This document shows, piece by piece, positions 35,765 to 49,110 of a stretch of 64,000 bases of DNA. The DNA is from Phascolarctos cinereus (lineage: Eukaryota > Chordata > Mammalia > Diprotodontia > Phascolarctidae). How positions within the stretch are numbered: the stretch's first letter is position 1; each line of letters starts with the position of its first letter. A program made the position numbers and the translations under genes. The stretch spans positions 2,887,001 to 2,951,000 of the forward strand of contig NW_018344215.1 in assembly GCF_002099425.1 (NCBI RefSeq), read 5' to 3'. The notes under the pieces are model-generated. The model did no database searches. It was given only the letters and a program-made list of their open reading frames with translations, and was not told the DNA's origin.

Positions 35765-35893
35765 TATTACTGTGACTGCTACTACTACTGCTACACCACT
35801 ATAATACTAGTAGTAGTAGTAGTAGTACCACTACTACCACATTACTACCACCACTACTACCACTACTACCACTACCATCACTACTACTACTTT

Positions 35894-35948
<55 letters not shown>
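35765..35948 (+). repeat. (TAC/TAG)n trinucleotide tract with inverted halves
   Basis: A TAG run (about 35806-35827) is followed by ACC/TAC-rich units and a long CTA run (about 35895-35947). TAG and CTA are complementary in reverse, so the two halves can pair as a hairpin. Confidence 0.95.
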
Positions 35949-35949
<1 letters not shown>

Positions 35950-36329
35950 CCTTCATTAATCACCTTAAAAGGCTTTACTCACATTCTAACTCTGCAAGTG
36001 GAGTCTAACCGGAGGGCTTAGATGAAGTATTACAGATAAAAGGATGTTGAAGAAGTTTCACAATTATCCTTGTTTGAATCAGCAGATCACAGGGACCTTG
36101 AGGGCTTGTGACTTGCCTCAGAATTCTGTAGCTGTGTTTCTTTTGGGCTGATGCCTGATACTCCACTCTGGCTTTAAGTTGAGGTAGCCCAAGTCCCTAG
36201 CTGATAAGCAAAGGACTACTAGTACAAGTCATTTTTTAAAATCATGCCAGCATTGCCGAGAAGACAATTTTTAGCTAACTGGTGTGGACCATGGCCTTAC
36301 TGGCTAGCAACGGCACACAGGTCCTTCTG

Positions 36330-36790
36330 TGCTCTGGCCTCATCAGGCTGTGTGCAAAGCATTGAATTCAGTCCTGGGGGCCACATTTCAGGAAGGAGTT
36401 TGATAAGCTGGAGTGCATCCAGGGGAAGATAACAGGATGGATGGGCCTCAAGTCTGCGTCACAGGAGGGTAGATTGAAGTTGGAAAAGACTTTGGCTGGG
36501 ACTGGGGTCAGGATGGTCCTTAAGAGCTGTTTTCACTTATTTGAATGATTGAATGCTGGAAGAGGGATTAGACTTATTTTGTTTGACTCCAGAGGAGAAG
36601 CACAAGGTGAAAGGGCCCAATGTAGGCTCAATTAAAGAAAAACTTCCAAACAGTTCAAGCTGTTCCAGAGTGGAGCAGACTGCCTCAGGAGGTGATGGAC
36701 TTCCTGTGCCTCCAGTGCTCAGCAAGTGCCAGGCACAGAATAAGCGCTTCAGAACTGTTTCTTGACCAAGTCTTCACTGGGGGTCTTTGA
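36330..36790 (+). repeat. CR1/L3 ORF2 3' part, sense orientation
   Basis: GTCCTGGGGGCCACATTTCA, GATAAGCTGGAGTGCATCCA, AAGAGGGATTAGACTTATTT, TTGACTCCAGAGGAGAAG and CAGACTGCCTCAGGAGGTGA follow the CR1/L3 order (LEKVQ...GDLI...WNRLP). No frame is intact. Confidence 0.7.
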
Positions 36791-39483
36791 ATAGTGGTCA
36801 GATAATGGATTTATTGGACATGTTGTTAAGGACATTTTTGTCCTCAAGCAAGGTCTCTTCTAGCTCAGAGATCCTCACCAAAGAGCCTGGCTTGACTGGC
36901 TCTCTGCTCTGAAACTTGTGTGCTGGGCTTGGAGCCATCCTCCCAGAGATCCATCTTGACCCCTTCCATGGCGTCTTTTTTTGCATTCCTCTATGTTTTC
37001 ATTATAAATGCTTCTATGTGCCTGGTTTCAAAGAACTTCCCTCTTCCTAACATCTTGACCTGTTGCTTTCAAGAGTGGGTTAGCCAGAGATCAGAGAAGC
37101 TTTCGGCCGGGAAACGCATTTTGAAATGTCATCTTAATCAGGAAGTGTTCCTCCCTCCCTCCTGACAGGCAGGCAGGTTCGCAGAGGCTGCCAAGGAACT
37201 GAGATCCATTAGGCTGAAGTGCCCTAGGGTCCATCTAAGCCACAGATCCTATTAACGTACTTCCATTCTGAACCCAGGCTGCCCCTATGTTCCTGGAAAT
37301 GGCCTTAGGAACGTTGGAACTGTCCCTGAAGTGGAAGCAAGAAATAAAATGTGACAACCGAGTCAGGGAGATGGATTTCACTTGTTAATCAGGAAGTTTT
37401 GAAATATTCCTGAGGCTGCCTGAGGTTGGTGCTCGACTGCACTCAGAAAGACCAGGCGTCCATCTTGAACACAGCCAGAGTCCGGCCGTGCTCGGTCCCA
37501 GTCAAGCTTTATCCTTTTCACTACAGTTAAAGAGAGACATGAACCAACTGGGAAGCTAATGGGTGCCCATCATCCTCCAGAAGACAGAGCTGGTGCCCTG
37601 GGATGCTCTGCTGAAAGAGTTGGTGGTTTAGAATGGAAAAGGGAAGACTTCGAGAGAAGATCATTGCTGCTGGTGACATTGGGCAAAGAGGCCAGACTGG
37701 TTCTGTTTGGCTCCCGGAGGGCAGGAATAGAAACACCAGGTAGAAGGTACAGAGACTCAGTTTTACAGAAAGGAAGTGATGACGAGCTAAGCAAATAAAG
37801 AGTCTTGAAAAGAAAGGCAGGGGAGCATCATGGAACTGCCGCTGCAGCTGGGTGCAGTGCCTCCCTGTGCTTCTCTGGCTAAGTGACCGTCTCTGAGGTC
37901 CAGTTTTCTCATCCATAAAAGGGGGAGAGTTATGCTCACACCATGGAGCTTGCAAATCCATAGTGATAAAAGTGCTTGGTCAAAGTTAAAGTCCTGGATA
38001 AATGTGAGTTATCGTCATGAGAAGAGGAATGGATGTTAGACATAAATGCTTTGGGCAGCTATTCCACAGGAGGAGAAATGACATCAGCTTCTGCACCACT
38101 TCCGGTGGAAAACCTTTGCTGGTACCTTTGGTAGATTCGACACTCTTCCTCCTCCTCAAATGATCACATGTGTGTGTGTTTTCCTGAAGACTTGGTATCT
38201 CTTCAGTAGACTGGAAACACACTGAGGGCAGAGTCTGGCTTTCAGTTTTTCTTTGTAGCCCCAACTTCTTTCCAAGAGTTGCAGATGGTGAGTGTTTAAT
38301 AAATGTTTGCTACATTGGATTGAATTGATCTTGGATATGCCCACATCTCTAGACACAATTTCAGAAATGAATTGAGATCAGATCAGCTGATTTGAAGAAC
38401 TGCTTGTTTTATTTTCATACTCACAGAGGAATGTATCATTTTTTATTCCACTTTTTTTTTCAATCATCACATGAAATACATTGAAATGACAGCCTGGGAT
38501 CATGTCTAGAAGACTAGAAGTAGAGTCAGAAAAAGCTGGGTTCTAATCTCATCTTTAGATATTTATGGTTTGAGTGACTCTGACTCAGTTTCCTCATCTG
38601 TAAATATCATATCAAGATCATGTATTTAGAGCTGGAAGAAATCTTAGAGGCTATTCAGTTAAACATCTTTATTTTGCAGATGAGGAAATTGAGACTAAGA
38701 GACTTGTTCAGTCACCCAGCTAATAAACGTCTGAGTGAGATTTGCACCCAGATTTTCCAAACTCTCCATCCAGTACTTCCATGACACCTACCTCATGAAG
38801 TTATTGTGAAGCTGAAATGAGAAAATGTTTGTCAAAAGTTTCAAAAACCTCAAAATGCTATATAAATATGAGCTTTAGCTGTTATACTGAATGAATTATT
38901 AGGAGCTGTACATCAAACATCAAAAAAAAAACACCAATGAATTTTCTTAATCACTCTATATTTTACTTCACAGTTTTTCAATCCCTCCCTCAACATCATC
39001 AGATTCTTCAACCATTTTCTTTCTCATTCACTTTCCCTCTAATGATCCTAGTGTTTCCTTCACCCTTCTACTCATTCCACTTCTTTCCCTTTGTATTATA
39101 TCATGAAGATCTCTGCAGGCTTGTTGGCTGTCCTCCTACTCATTGATCTTAATTATAGAATGGTATTCCTTTGCATTAAGATACCATGATTTGATGTCGT
39201 TGGTGGTAGTGGTTATAAGGGTAAGAACCAATGAGTTCAGTACATCTCTGAGTTGATCTGACTAATTATTTTAACTTTAGCAATGATGTGAGAAAGAAGC
39301 TTAACGCCTGGTTTGTAAGACAGTCTATTGCATGCCATCTTTTCTTTTTAACTATTATTTTGGGTGATAGTGATAGATGGTTGGCCTCCTTGGGCTCCCA
39401 TAAAATGGGAACTATGTTACATGGTAGATAATCACCCAGAAACTTTGTATCACTCACTAATGCATGATCTTTCTTTATTCTAG

Positions 39484-39624
<141 letters not shown>

Positions 39625-39875
39625 TAGGGCTTGGTGTGGCAGATTTCAAACCTATAGGAGGAATGGTGAGGTGGGATAAAAAGCATAGTTGGGGGCAAAT
39701 TCCTTCTGTTTTATTAAAAAAAAAAGTACTTGCCCATGTCAATGTCTCAATGCAGACCCCAGTTAGAAATTTTCTGTGTGTACAGAACAGTTAGGCTAAT
39801 TCTAACGTTAAGGTGTTTTTGATTTTTTAATCCATAAAATCCTGATTTTGCATAAGCTTTACTGACATCAGAAAG

Positions 39876-39919
<44 letters not shown>

Positions 39920-40793
39920 TTCAAAAACAAAAACAAAAACAAAAAACCTTTCCCAAACAAGGGAAAAGTTTTCAGCATAGATAAGTTATATATTCAATGA
40001 GTTTCCTTAGCTCATGCCATACCTTCCTTCCAAATCTCTTTCTGCTCCATTCAGTTTCTCTCCTAAAAAGGAAAAAGAATCTTATTCCTTTTATGAAACT
40101 TACTAAAGTCCTTTCCTGAGTCTTCATTGCAGTATGAAAATGACTTGATGAGCATCTCAAAGGCAAGCTGTAATCAGAGCTGTAACTAGGGTGAGATGAC
40201 TGGGACTTTGTCCTTGGGTAATAAAATTTAGGGCCATCTTAACAGCACTTTCAAGCTTTTAGAAAAAGGAGAAATAATGACACTTAGTACCTAGTAAGCA
40301 CCTTAATATGTAGTTAAAATATTGGAGGCTACCACATGATGATTTCCTCAACCAGACTGTTGGCCATACCCCAAAGAAGCTCTTCCCCATTCCAATCCAC
40401 CTTTATTCCTCCCCATGATTTTCCCAGAATCCTCTTGTGGCATCCTACAGCCTTTGACACCACCCTTCAAAAATTAATGTAGGGCACCATTTTGTGCCAT
40501 TTGCTCAGGTTCAGAAAGTGCTGCTTATAGTTCCGGCTCTGGAATGTCCAACCAAACTGGAAGGAACTCAAGTGTAGGACCAGTAACAGATAATGTGTCT
40601 TTCGTCTGAGAAGCAGATGAGCTAAATTTGGAATGGCTTCTCAACAGGTTGGCCACAAAGTGACTTTTTTTTAGCTACAGCAGACCATTGACTTCATTTT
40701 CGAAGGTTATAATCTGTAGGTGGAGGGAATGGGCACATACATGAACTCATGGACACTTAAAGTATTACAGAGTCATCTGTTTGTGGAATTAGG

Positions 40794-40947
40794 ATTTTTT
40801 TTTGGGGGGGAGGGCTAGGCAATGGGGTTAAGTGACTTGCCCAGGGTCACATAGCTACTAAGTGTCAAGTATCTGAGGCCAGATTTGCACTCAGGTCCTC
40901 CTGACTCCAGGGCTGGTGTTCTATTCATTGTGCCACTTAGCTGCCCC
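40794..40947 (-). repeat. MAR1/WSINE1-type SINE, reverse
   Basis: A T/G-rich tail complement, CAATGGGGTTAAGTGACTTG, CCCAGGGTCACATAGCTACT, CTCAGGTCCTCCTGACTCCA and CACTTAGCTGCCCC are visible. TGGAATTA lies on both sides (about 40784 and 40948), a near-perfect target duplication. Confidence 0.85.
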
Positions 40948-41424
40948 TGGAATTAAGGTTCTTAACCCTATCTAGTACTGCCCAAAGTTGCCTAGCCAAG
41001 TTCCACATAAAGGAAAAAGTGTTAATTATTAAAATATCTGGTTTTTCCTAAGAGATTTTAAGAACTTTGTTTCAAAACTTTGTAAAAGCTCCTGTGTGAT
41101 GTCAGAGAACCAAAGGTGAGGCCTAAGACAACAAAGGACTGGGTTATTCTGGCCCTGTCAAACTGATACTTCTGCAGATGGACCAGGGCCTGTCCTCACA
41201 CAAATGAGATAGAATTGATATACATAGAACACATTATATGATTCCACTCTGCATTCAAGGATGTGGCAGTAGGAGGAGCTCATTCTGCTTGGGCACAAGA
41301 GACAGAAGGACATTTCTAAAGAGAAGGAGATCATGAAATGATTAGAGATTCTGCTATAGATACAAATGATGTCGATGGATGTAACGCACAGATGGTAGAA
41401 ATAGCATGACTTCAGAAATGGAAA

Positions 41425-41655
41425 ACGTGGCACAGGGCACAGAGGAGCAGGAAGACCTGAGTTCTAATCCTGCCTGAGAAATTTACCAACTGTGGGAATT
41501 GAGGCAAATCACTCATTCTTTCTTGGCCTCAGTTTCTTCATCTGTAAAATGGGGGTAATAATAGTATTTACTTCACAGAATTGTTGTGAGGATCAAATGA
41601 GATAGTACTTGTCAAATCTTTGTAAACTTCTATAAAGCTCATCAGAAAAGTGATC
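41425..41655 (+). repeat. MIR-type SINE, near full length
   Basis: CAGGAAGACCTGAGTTCTAA, CTTGGCCTCAGTTTCTTCAT, CTGTAAAATGGGGGTAATAA and TTGTTGTGAGGATCAAATGA appear in consensus order. Confidence 0.8.
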
Positions 41656-41789
41656 TAGTAGTATTATTATTATTAATTTAGTTATTGATTTATCAGTTTA
41701 GTTATTTGTTAGTTCAGTTATGATTAGTTTATTATTGGTTATTTATTAGTTTAGTTATTGTTAGTTTATTATTTGGTTTATTGCACATA

Positions 41790-42395
41790 TGAAGATACAT
41801 AAATATAGCTAACTACATAGTATAAATATGTATATCTATATATTTAGTATATGTATATGCTTTATAAGTATATAGTATATAAACATACACATACTCTATA
41901 TTATATATAGGATATATATACATGTACTGTAAGTATATATACTATATATAAATATACATATACTATATACTATATATATATACTATGTACTATATTATAA
42001 GTATATATACTATGTATAAATATATACTATATATGACATATATATACTATATACTGTACTGTATGTATATATACTATATAACTATATGCATACTATATAC
42101 TATATATAAATGTATACTATATATAAGATATATGCTATATATATTATATATAATATATACTGTGCTACAAACATATTTATACTATATATAACTATACACG
42201 TAATATATGTTATATATATACTATATATAGGATATAATATATACTATGTACTGTACTATAAGTATATATACTAGATGTAAATATATACTATATGTAATAT
42301 ACTATATACTGTACTGTAAGTATATGTACTATACATAAATATACACATACTATAATATAAATATACCTGTACATATATATACACGCACACACAGA
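41790..42395 (+). repeat. AT-rich minisatellite
   Basis: About 600 bp almost wholly A and T, built from variants of TATATACTATATATAAATAT. Units such as TACTGTACTATAAGTATATA recur near 41935, 41995, 42055, 42255 and 42315, giving irregular spacing of about 60-100 bp. It ends in a short CA run. Such DNA can extrude cruciforms and is prone to expansion and deletion. Confidence 0.9.
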
Positions 42396-42639
42396 AATCT
42401 ATGTGGAACAACAGAATGGTTTGCCCAGTCCTGTGCTTGGAGAAGGGGTCCAAGTTGTAGCAGAGTAAACCCAAGTACTTCTGTCTGGATCAGCATCATT
42501 GTTCTTATTCAAGGACATGCTTGTTACCACTGCCTTTTCCCCACCCTTATTTTCAAGAATTCCATATCAAATAAAAAAATGTAACCCAAACACTTGAGAA
42601 CTACTATCAAATTATTTTAGAAGGAAATCATTTGGATAA

Positions 42640-42759
<120 letters not shown>

Positions 42760-44609
42760 TAGGGGATTGAGTCCAAAAGAAAGTAATATTTGTAACGTTC
42801 TTCCATGAGTGTGTTGCTGTTTCGCATTATACAATTTCCTATATCAGGTAGAGAAGCAAGAACAAAATCCAATGAGACATTTTGCCATAGATGCCCGCTT
42901 GTTGGACTGCAGACATGGACTTCAATCTAGCTCAAACATGGGTTTGGGTCTTTGCTATGAACTTGCTGCATCTCTGGAGAATTCAGCATTCTGGGAGCAA
43001 AAGGCTCTCTCATTGCACTGTGGGGGAATGAGAGCTGACATTTCCACTGTGCTTCAGAGCTTACAAAGCACTTTACCAATGTAATTATTTCAGCAGCTCT
43101 CACCAGCCCTAGGGGGTAAGTTACATCCCAATTTTGCTCACATTTTGTACAGAAGGAAGCCAAAACTAAAGGTAGTGCAATAAGTTGGCCACTGTCCCAC
43201 AAGAACCAAGTGTCAGAGGGGAGATTGGAACCCAGACCTTCTTGGGGTGCTTGGCAGCACCAAGCTTTCCTATCTCCATGGTCTAGGACAGAGCTAGATT
43301 TAAAGTAGAGGTTAACTCAGAGTTTTTGCCTAAGCCTGGCCTAATTGCAAGTTCTTGCTTCCTTTTTACCCCTACCACCATGGCTTTCTCTACTTAGACA
43401 TTTGTGTTTGTAAATTCTTTCCACTTTTCCTTAAACTTTTCCTAGAAAAGTTTAGCCAGCAGGCCAGCAGGTTTCATCTCCACTGTTAGTGGTTTTTCTT
43501 CAGTCTGTTTTATTGATGGTTTTTGTTTTTATGTAATAATCATTTCCACATTTCTCCCACGTGCTCAACCCTGCCTTGTCCAAAAGAAAATGTTAAGCAA
43601 AAACAATTGATACAGTGACTACAAGTAGCAGCAAATGCAACATTCTAAATCAGAGGTCTTCTAGAGTCTGCTCAAATGGGTGAATGGAGAGCCACTTGTT
43701 AAACTGACAGTGTGAGCATTTACATCTTGGAAATAGGTAGCCAGAGCTTAAGTTATTGTTTTATGGGTGGTCTAGACTTAGGAAAGTGACAGAGAAAATG
43801 TTAACAATACAAATGAAACCAAAGAGTTTATTGTGGTTACACCCTCCCCACCCCAGCCACCACCAGAGAGCCAGTTGTTGAATATTTACTGGCACACTCC
43901 TGAACTACATGATCTCTGAAGTCACTTTAAAACTCTAAGTCCTGTGATCCTAAGCAGGTGTCTTCCACTCACTGCCCACCCAAATTCTTCTCCTTAGGTT
44001 CCTTCCATATTTTAACACCAGAAGCCCATGTCATTTCCTTCCTTGCTTGAGCTCTCAGAGTCTTCAGAATTTCACTCCCTCATCCTGACACCTAAATACC
44101 CCAAGCTAAACATAGCATTCCTATGGAGGCATCCTTGGTTTGGGAATTTATCATCTCCCTCTTAGAAATTCAAAACAATGGGAATGGTCTTTTGGACCCT
44201 GGGGCATTACAAAGTCAAACCAAACTTGTATCTGCTAGCTAACACACAAAGCTCTATTCACTATCCAGCCTTCACAGAGTTTTCTACTGTTTGCCTATGG
44301 AGATCCATGTATTAGATCATTAAGTCGGTCAGTTAATTGCATGCCTACAACTGTGTGAGGTCCCATGCTTGGCACTAGGAGTAAAAGTGATTGAGTCCTT
44401 GGACCTCAAGTTCATTTATCTCACTTCTGTCTCTCTTACACACATACTCCTACCTATATATACATATATGTATGCAGATATACATATATGCATACATATG
44501 TATTTGCATATGTATATATACGTGTGCGTGTGTGTGTGTGTGCGCGTGTATTTTTCCTTCCCTTGGACACCACTTAGAACTTGGAATTGCCTATCTCCTA
44601 TTGCATCAA

Positions 44610-44818
44610 AGCTTCATAGAATTCTAGATCTGGGGCTAGAAGGAATTTTAGAGACTGTCATGTTCAACCCCTTCATTTTACAGAGGAGGAGACCAAGACT
44701 CAGAAAAGATAAGTAACCAGACTGGTGTCACAAAACTTTTAAGTGTCAGAGGCAGGATTTGAACTCAGGTCTTCCTGATTCCAGGTCCAGCCCTCTGGCC
44801 ACTGTATCAGGCTGCCTC
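44610..44818 (-). repeat. THER1-type CORE-SINE, reverse
   Basis: CATAGAATTCTAGATCTGGG, TTCATTTTACAGAGGAGGAG, TTTGAACTCAGGTCTTCCTG and CCACTGTATCAGGCTGCCT form a near full-length reverse copy. Confidence 0.8.
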
Positions 44819-45824
44819 TAATGGACTCACCCTGCTGGAGTTTTAGCCCTTTATTGGGCCATGAGCTCCCATCTCGTCTGCTTTCTCCCCCAGCCAAGCA
44901 GAACCCTCCAGACGCAGGAGGTCCTGAACATTTTTTTTTCAGCTGATTGGTTTTGCTGGCTCATTTTACCCCCAAGGCAAAAATGTAAAATGGCTTCTTC
45001 AGCCAAATATTATGACATGCCAGGGAGAGCAGGTGCATGTTTTTAGTGCCTTGTTCTCCTTCCCTCCTACTCCCAGCCTCAGCTTTGCCTGCCCTCAGTG
45101 TGGACGTCGCTGGTCCTTGTTACAGCTCTGATCACTGTTATTCACCGAGGGCCATTAAGTACAGTGTTTGGAATGCCTGACTCTGCTGATAACTTATTAT
45201 GTGGCCTGGGGCATATCATCTCTCTCTTTCCTCAACTATAAAGTGAAGGTGTTGAATTAGCCGATTCCTCATGCCACTTCTCATGCTAACAATTCTATGA
45301 GGCTTCCAGTGAATGTTTCTGGTTTCCTTCATTTCCAGCCACTGAGCCTCTGTATATTGGCATAAGGAAGCACAGCTAACACAGGGTTTATGGTCTGGAT
45401 TTGGTACATGAACCTTTTACTAGTGAAGTCGTGTTTTGGAGGATGTGAGTTGACTTACGATGTATCTAAATTCATAGAATTTAACAAAATAAATTTATCA
45501 GGTGCTTACTCTGTACGAGAGAGACAGAGCGAAGATACAGAAGATGAAATTTAATTAAACTGAGATGTGTTATAGAGGGAAAAGCTCTGAATTTCAAGGA
45601 TTTGAATTCAAATTCTGGCTGTGTGACTTAGGGCAGATTCTCACAGCTGCCTCATCAGTAAAACAACGGGAATGGACCATCACAAAATCTGAGTGGTAGG
45701 GGAGTAGCTCAGAACTCAAGCCCAACATGAACCTCCCCAGGGAGCCCCTCCCTCACATCCCCACCAAGTTGTCAGCCATTGCTTTCAAGGTGCTGAAATT
45801 CTAGCCAGGGGGATAAGACACACC

Positions 45825-46030
45825 AACCCTGACCTTTGACACTGGCTATGTAACTATGGACAAGTCACTTAATGTCTTTCGGCCTTGATGTCCTTATCTG
45901 TAAAATGGGAATGATAACATCTATAGTACCTACCACACAAAGTGGTTGTGAGGCTCAAATGAAAGAATGTTTGTAAAGGACTCTTTGAATATCACAACCC
46001 TTCAGATATGCCAGTTACTGTTATCATGGT
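45825..46030 (+). repeat. MIR-type SINE
   Basis: ACAAGTCACTTAATGTCTTT, CTGTAAAATGGGAATGATAA and GGTTGTGAGGCTCAAATGAA are in order. Confidence 0.75.
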
Positions 46031-46559
46031 GGCTAATAATAAAAGTACAGTGGAGATAGGTGCACTGGCTTCTTTTTCTGAAAACATTTTGATTTAGCTA
46101 AATTTTTTTTAATCAGTTTGATTCACATGTTAAATAAATGGATTCACACTCAAGAATGTGTGTTATTTGGATATAATGAATTTGTTTTTTCTTTTTTTTC
46201 CCTTTTTTTAAAGTATTCACTTGCCTAGAATTTCTTTAATATCAGTATTAAAGATTTTATGTTAATTGTCTTGAAAAAGACAATATAGAGAATTATTGTT
46301 GCATAAGTAGATAGAAGAACAATCAGGGAATCAGGAAGACCTGGGTTCAAGTCCTGTCCCTGACTCTCAGAATGAAAGTTACCCAGTAGTTGCTGAACTC
46401 TTTTAATAGAGGGAGTTTCCATAATGGGAGTTCTCTACAACAAACTCACAGGTCCAGACCTGAGGAGGGGTGGGGGAAGGGAGAAAGAATATTAAGTAAT
46501 CAATTCATGAATTGACATTTTGGACCCAGTCCTCACCTCCCATTAAAAGAAAGACATGT

Positions 46560-47330
46560 TTTCTGACAAGTTCTTTCTAGTGCATTTGTAAAGCCACAGC
46601 CAAATTTAATTGGCTCCTGCCCTTGCATTCATCTGTGCAGTGGGTAGGAGATTATTTGGATCCAGTTGTTGGATGACCTCAGATAAGATCTGACATTGTC
46701 ACTTTTTGAAAGGAAATGGTTCTCTTTTCAAAATGGGCTTTCACCTCTTTGACTTTCTTACTGAAAACAAATTTGTCCTACGAAGGAAATCACTCAGTCG
46801 CTCTTTGTTGACCATCCATTGTTGACAATCAAAGAAAAAAGTCACCATGCCCATGTTCCTGTTGGAGTTCTTTCACATTTGTTCCATCCTCCAATTTCTG
46901 AAATCTGCTTATGTCGATCACACTTGAAAAGATTGACCATTCTGGTGGACAAGAGGGTAATTACATTTCCTTGTCTGGTCTAATTTAACACTGGTGTCTA
47001 CTGCCATCTAGCTACAGAAAGAATCTTTTTTCGTTGAAGTGATCTGAGCTTCTCTATTAATTTGTGTCACGGAGAAAACCTCACTGTCAAGTGTAGCTAG
47101 CATTTAAAAGAGCTACAGAATACATAATGTATTTGTTCTAGCCACTTTCTAAATTGTTAATAAAAACAGAAACAAAAGTGCTTTAAAGCAATTTGGAGAT
47201 TGTCACTTCCACTGTTGATGGTAATTTTTCATTTTCATCCTGTTCTAAGTAACTCTGACATATCTTAATGTGATGACTTCAATAAATTGGATTCAAATTC
47301 CAAAACTTATCTAAAATGGGTATTTTGTGA
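46560..47330 (+). other. Repeat-free island in intron 12
   Basis: About 770 bp with no SINE, LINE or microsatellite signature, in an intron otherwise filled with repeats. It is AT-leaning, with TTGTTGACCATCCATTGTTG and ACACTGGTGTCTACTGCCAT blocks, and has no sustained ORF. Islands like this in large mammalian introns are sometimes conserved enhancers; that remains inference here. Confidence 0.4.
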
Positions 47331-47949
47331 TGAAAGTGATATTACTGATTTTTTTGTAATGATCTCTTTCTCCACAACTTGGAAGGTCTCTCAGGTGAAC
47401 CTTATACTTTACACCATGATAACTTCCTGAGGCAACACAGCTTCTCATTAAAACTCATGATCAAAGTTACCTGAGAGTCATTGCTCCCCAATTAATTGAC
47501 TTCCTATTTCCAGAGGACTTGGTTGTTGTCAAAAGGTATACATGAAACCAAATGTAAGCTCTTGAGGATAGGCATTATTTGATTTTTGTCTTTTATCCTA
47601 ATCATTGATTGATAAAATATGGAGTCTTTCTCATACAATTTTCATAAAATAGATGAATATGTTTCAATATGGAAGAGTGGGAAAGGGCATAGTAAGTAAA
47701 GTCAAAGGACCTGCGTTTGGAATCTTGGCTCTGCTCCATACCAATTGTGTGACTTTGGATTTGGCGATTCTTTTGGCTTCAGTTTCCCGTTCTGTAAAAG
47801 GAGAGGGTTAGAGCAGATGTAAATCTAAGAGCCCTTCCAATTCTACCATTCAATGATTCAAACAAACATTCAGTCTTCTCCATACAATCCATCAGCAAGC
47901 TGGTATTAGGAGAATATTATATGCCAGGCATGGATGGGGGATACAAATA

Positions 47950-48090
47950 CGAAAATGAAAATGTCCCTGGTAGATGCTATTATTTCCCCCATTTTGTGGA
48001 TGAGAAAACTAAGGTAGGTAGTGATTAAGTGATTTGCCCTTGGTCACACAGCTAATAAGTGTCTGAGGCTGGATTTCAACTCAGGTCTAC
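47950..48090 (-). repeat. CORE-SINE, reverse
   Basis: GGATGAGAAAACTAAGGTAG, TTAAGTGATTTGCCCTTGGT and CACACAGCTAATAAGTGTCT are reverse CORE phrases, and an AT/TG tract follows. Confidence 0.75.
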
Positions 48091-48493
48091 GTACATAAAT
48101 ATACATGTATATATATATATATATACATGTGTGTGTGTATTATGACAAACACAAGATAATTTTGGTAATAAATAGTAAATACAAAGGCCTTGGTAAACTA
48201 GATAATATGGAGTCACAGGACCTAGGTTGGAGTCCCAGCATAGGACCTCTGGTTAGCCATGTTTCCTGTCTAAACCTTTGGTTTCTCGTTGATAAAATAT
48301 AAATGACATGACCACCGGCTCCCTTTTCTCACTCTATTATATAATATGAGTAGCATCAGACTTGGGTTATCCAATGTGGTTTTGCATTTGAAATACTTCA
48401 ACAAATTTACAATTTTTTCAAGTGTCATTCACTTTTTTCCCAACTCCTTCCATCCACTAGAAAAGGAAGAGAAAAAGGAAAAAAGGGAAAGAA

Positions 48494-48564
48494 GAAAGGA
48501 AGGAAGGAAGGAAGGAAGGAAGGAAGGAAGGAAGGAAGGAAGGAAGGAAGGAAGGAAGGAAGGA
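48494..48564 (+). repeat. (GGAA)n microsatellite
   Basis: About 70 bp of GGAA/AAGG tetranucleotide within a longer purine-rich region. GGAA repeats are known binding platforms for ETS-family factors in some contexts; no such role is shown here. Confidence 0.97.
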
Positions 48565-48864
48565 ACAAAGATAAGATGAAAAAGAGGGAGGGAAGAAGGA
48601 AAGGAAAAAGTGAGGGAGAACAATATTTTATTTTAATATCACATGGAAGTAAAAAAAATGTTCAAAAATCTATGGGAAACAAAATCTCAAAACCAAAGCT
48701 TCTTCTTGCTAGTCTCTTTAAAATTGAAGTTCTGTCACAAACCTAGCTGGCAGATAAGCCTCGAAGCATGATTCTCCCACACGCCATGATTGTCATTGTC
48801 CCTTTTTGGATGGCTAGTCGGTTAGTGGAAGGGAGTTGTTAGGTACCTGAAATTAAGAAGTTTA

Positions 48865-49110
48865 AGAACACTTCACTTCAAATCCTACCCCAGACACTTA
48901 GTAGCTGTAAGAACTTGGTCAAGCAATTTAAAAAAAAAAAATCTCTATTTGCCTCAGTTTCCTCATCTGCAAAATGGGGATTACATTAACATCTGCCTCC
49001 CAAGGTTGTTGTGAAGAGGAAATGAGATAATACTTGTAAAGCACTTAGTGCAATGCCTGGCACATAGTAGGCACTATATAAATTCTAAGTGTTATTATGA
49101 TTATCATTAT
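48865..49110 (+). repeat. MIR-type SINE, near full length
   Basis: It carries GCCTCAGTTTCCTCATCTGC, AAAATGGGGATTACATTAAC, AGGTTGTTGTGAAGAGGAAA, TGCCTGGCACATAGTAGGCA and an ATT-rich end. An A-run interrupts the CORE. Confidence 0.82.

Noticed and set aside
37527-37961. 144-codon ORF on the minus strand
   Set aside because: No family resemblance or splice context, and it overlaps CR1/L3- and MIR-like DNA. Likely chance.
41985-42474. Tyr/Ile-rich ORFs
   Set aside because: They translate the AT-rich minisatellite.
42809-43202. Overlapping 91-codon ORFs on both strands after exon 12
   Set aside because: The region contains a reverse MIR and shows no conserved protein motif. The first part is plain intron after a clear donor.
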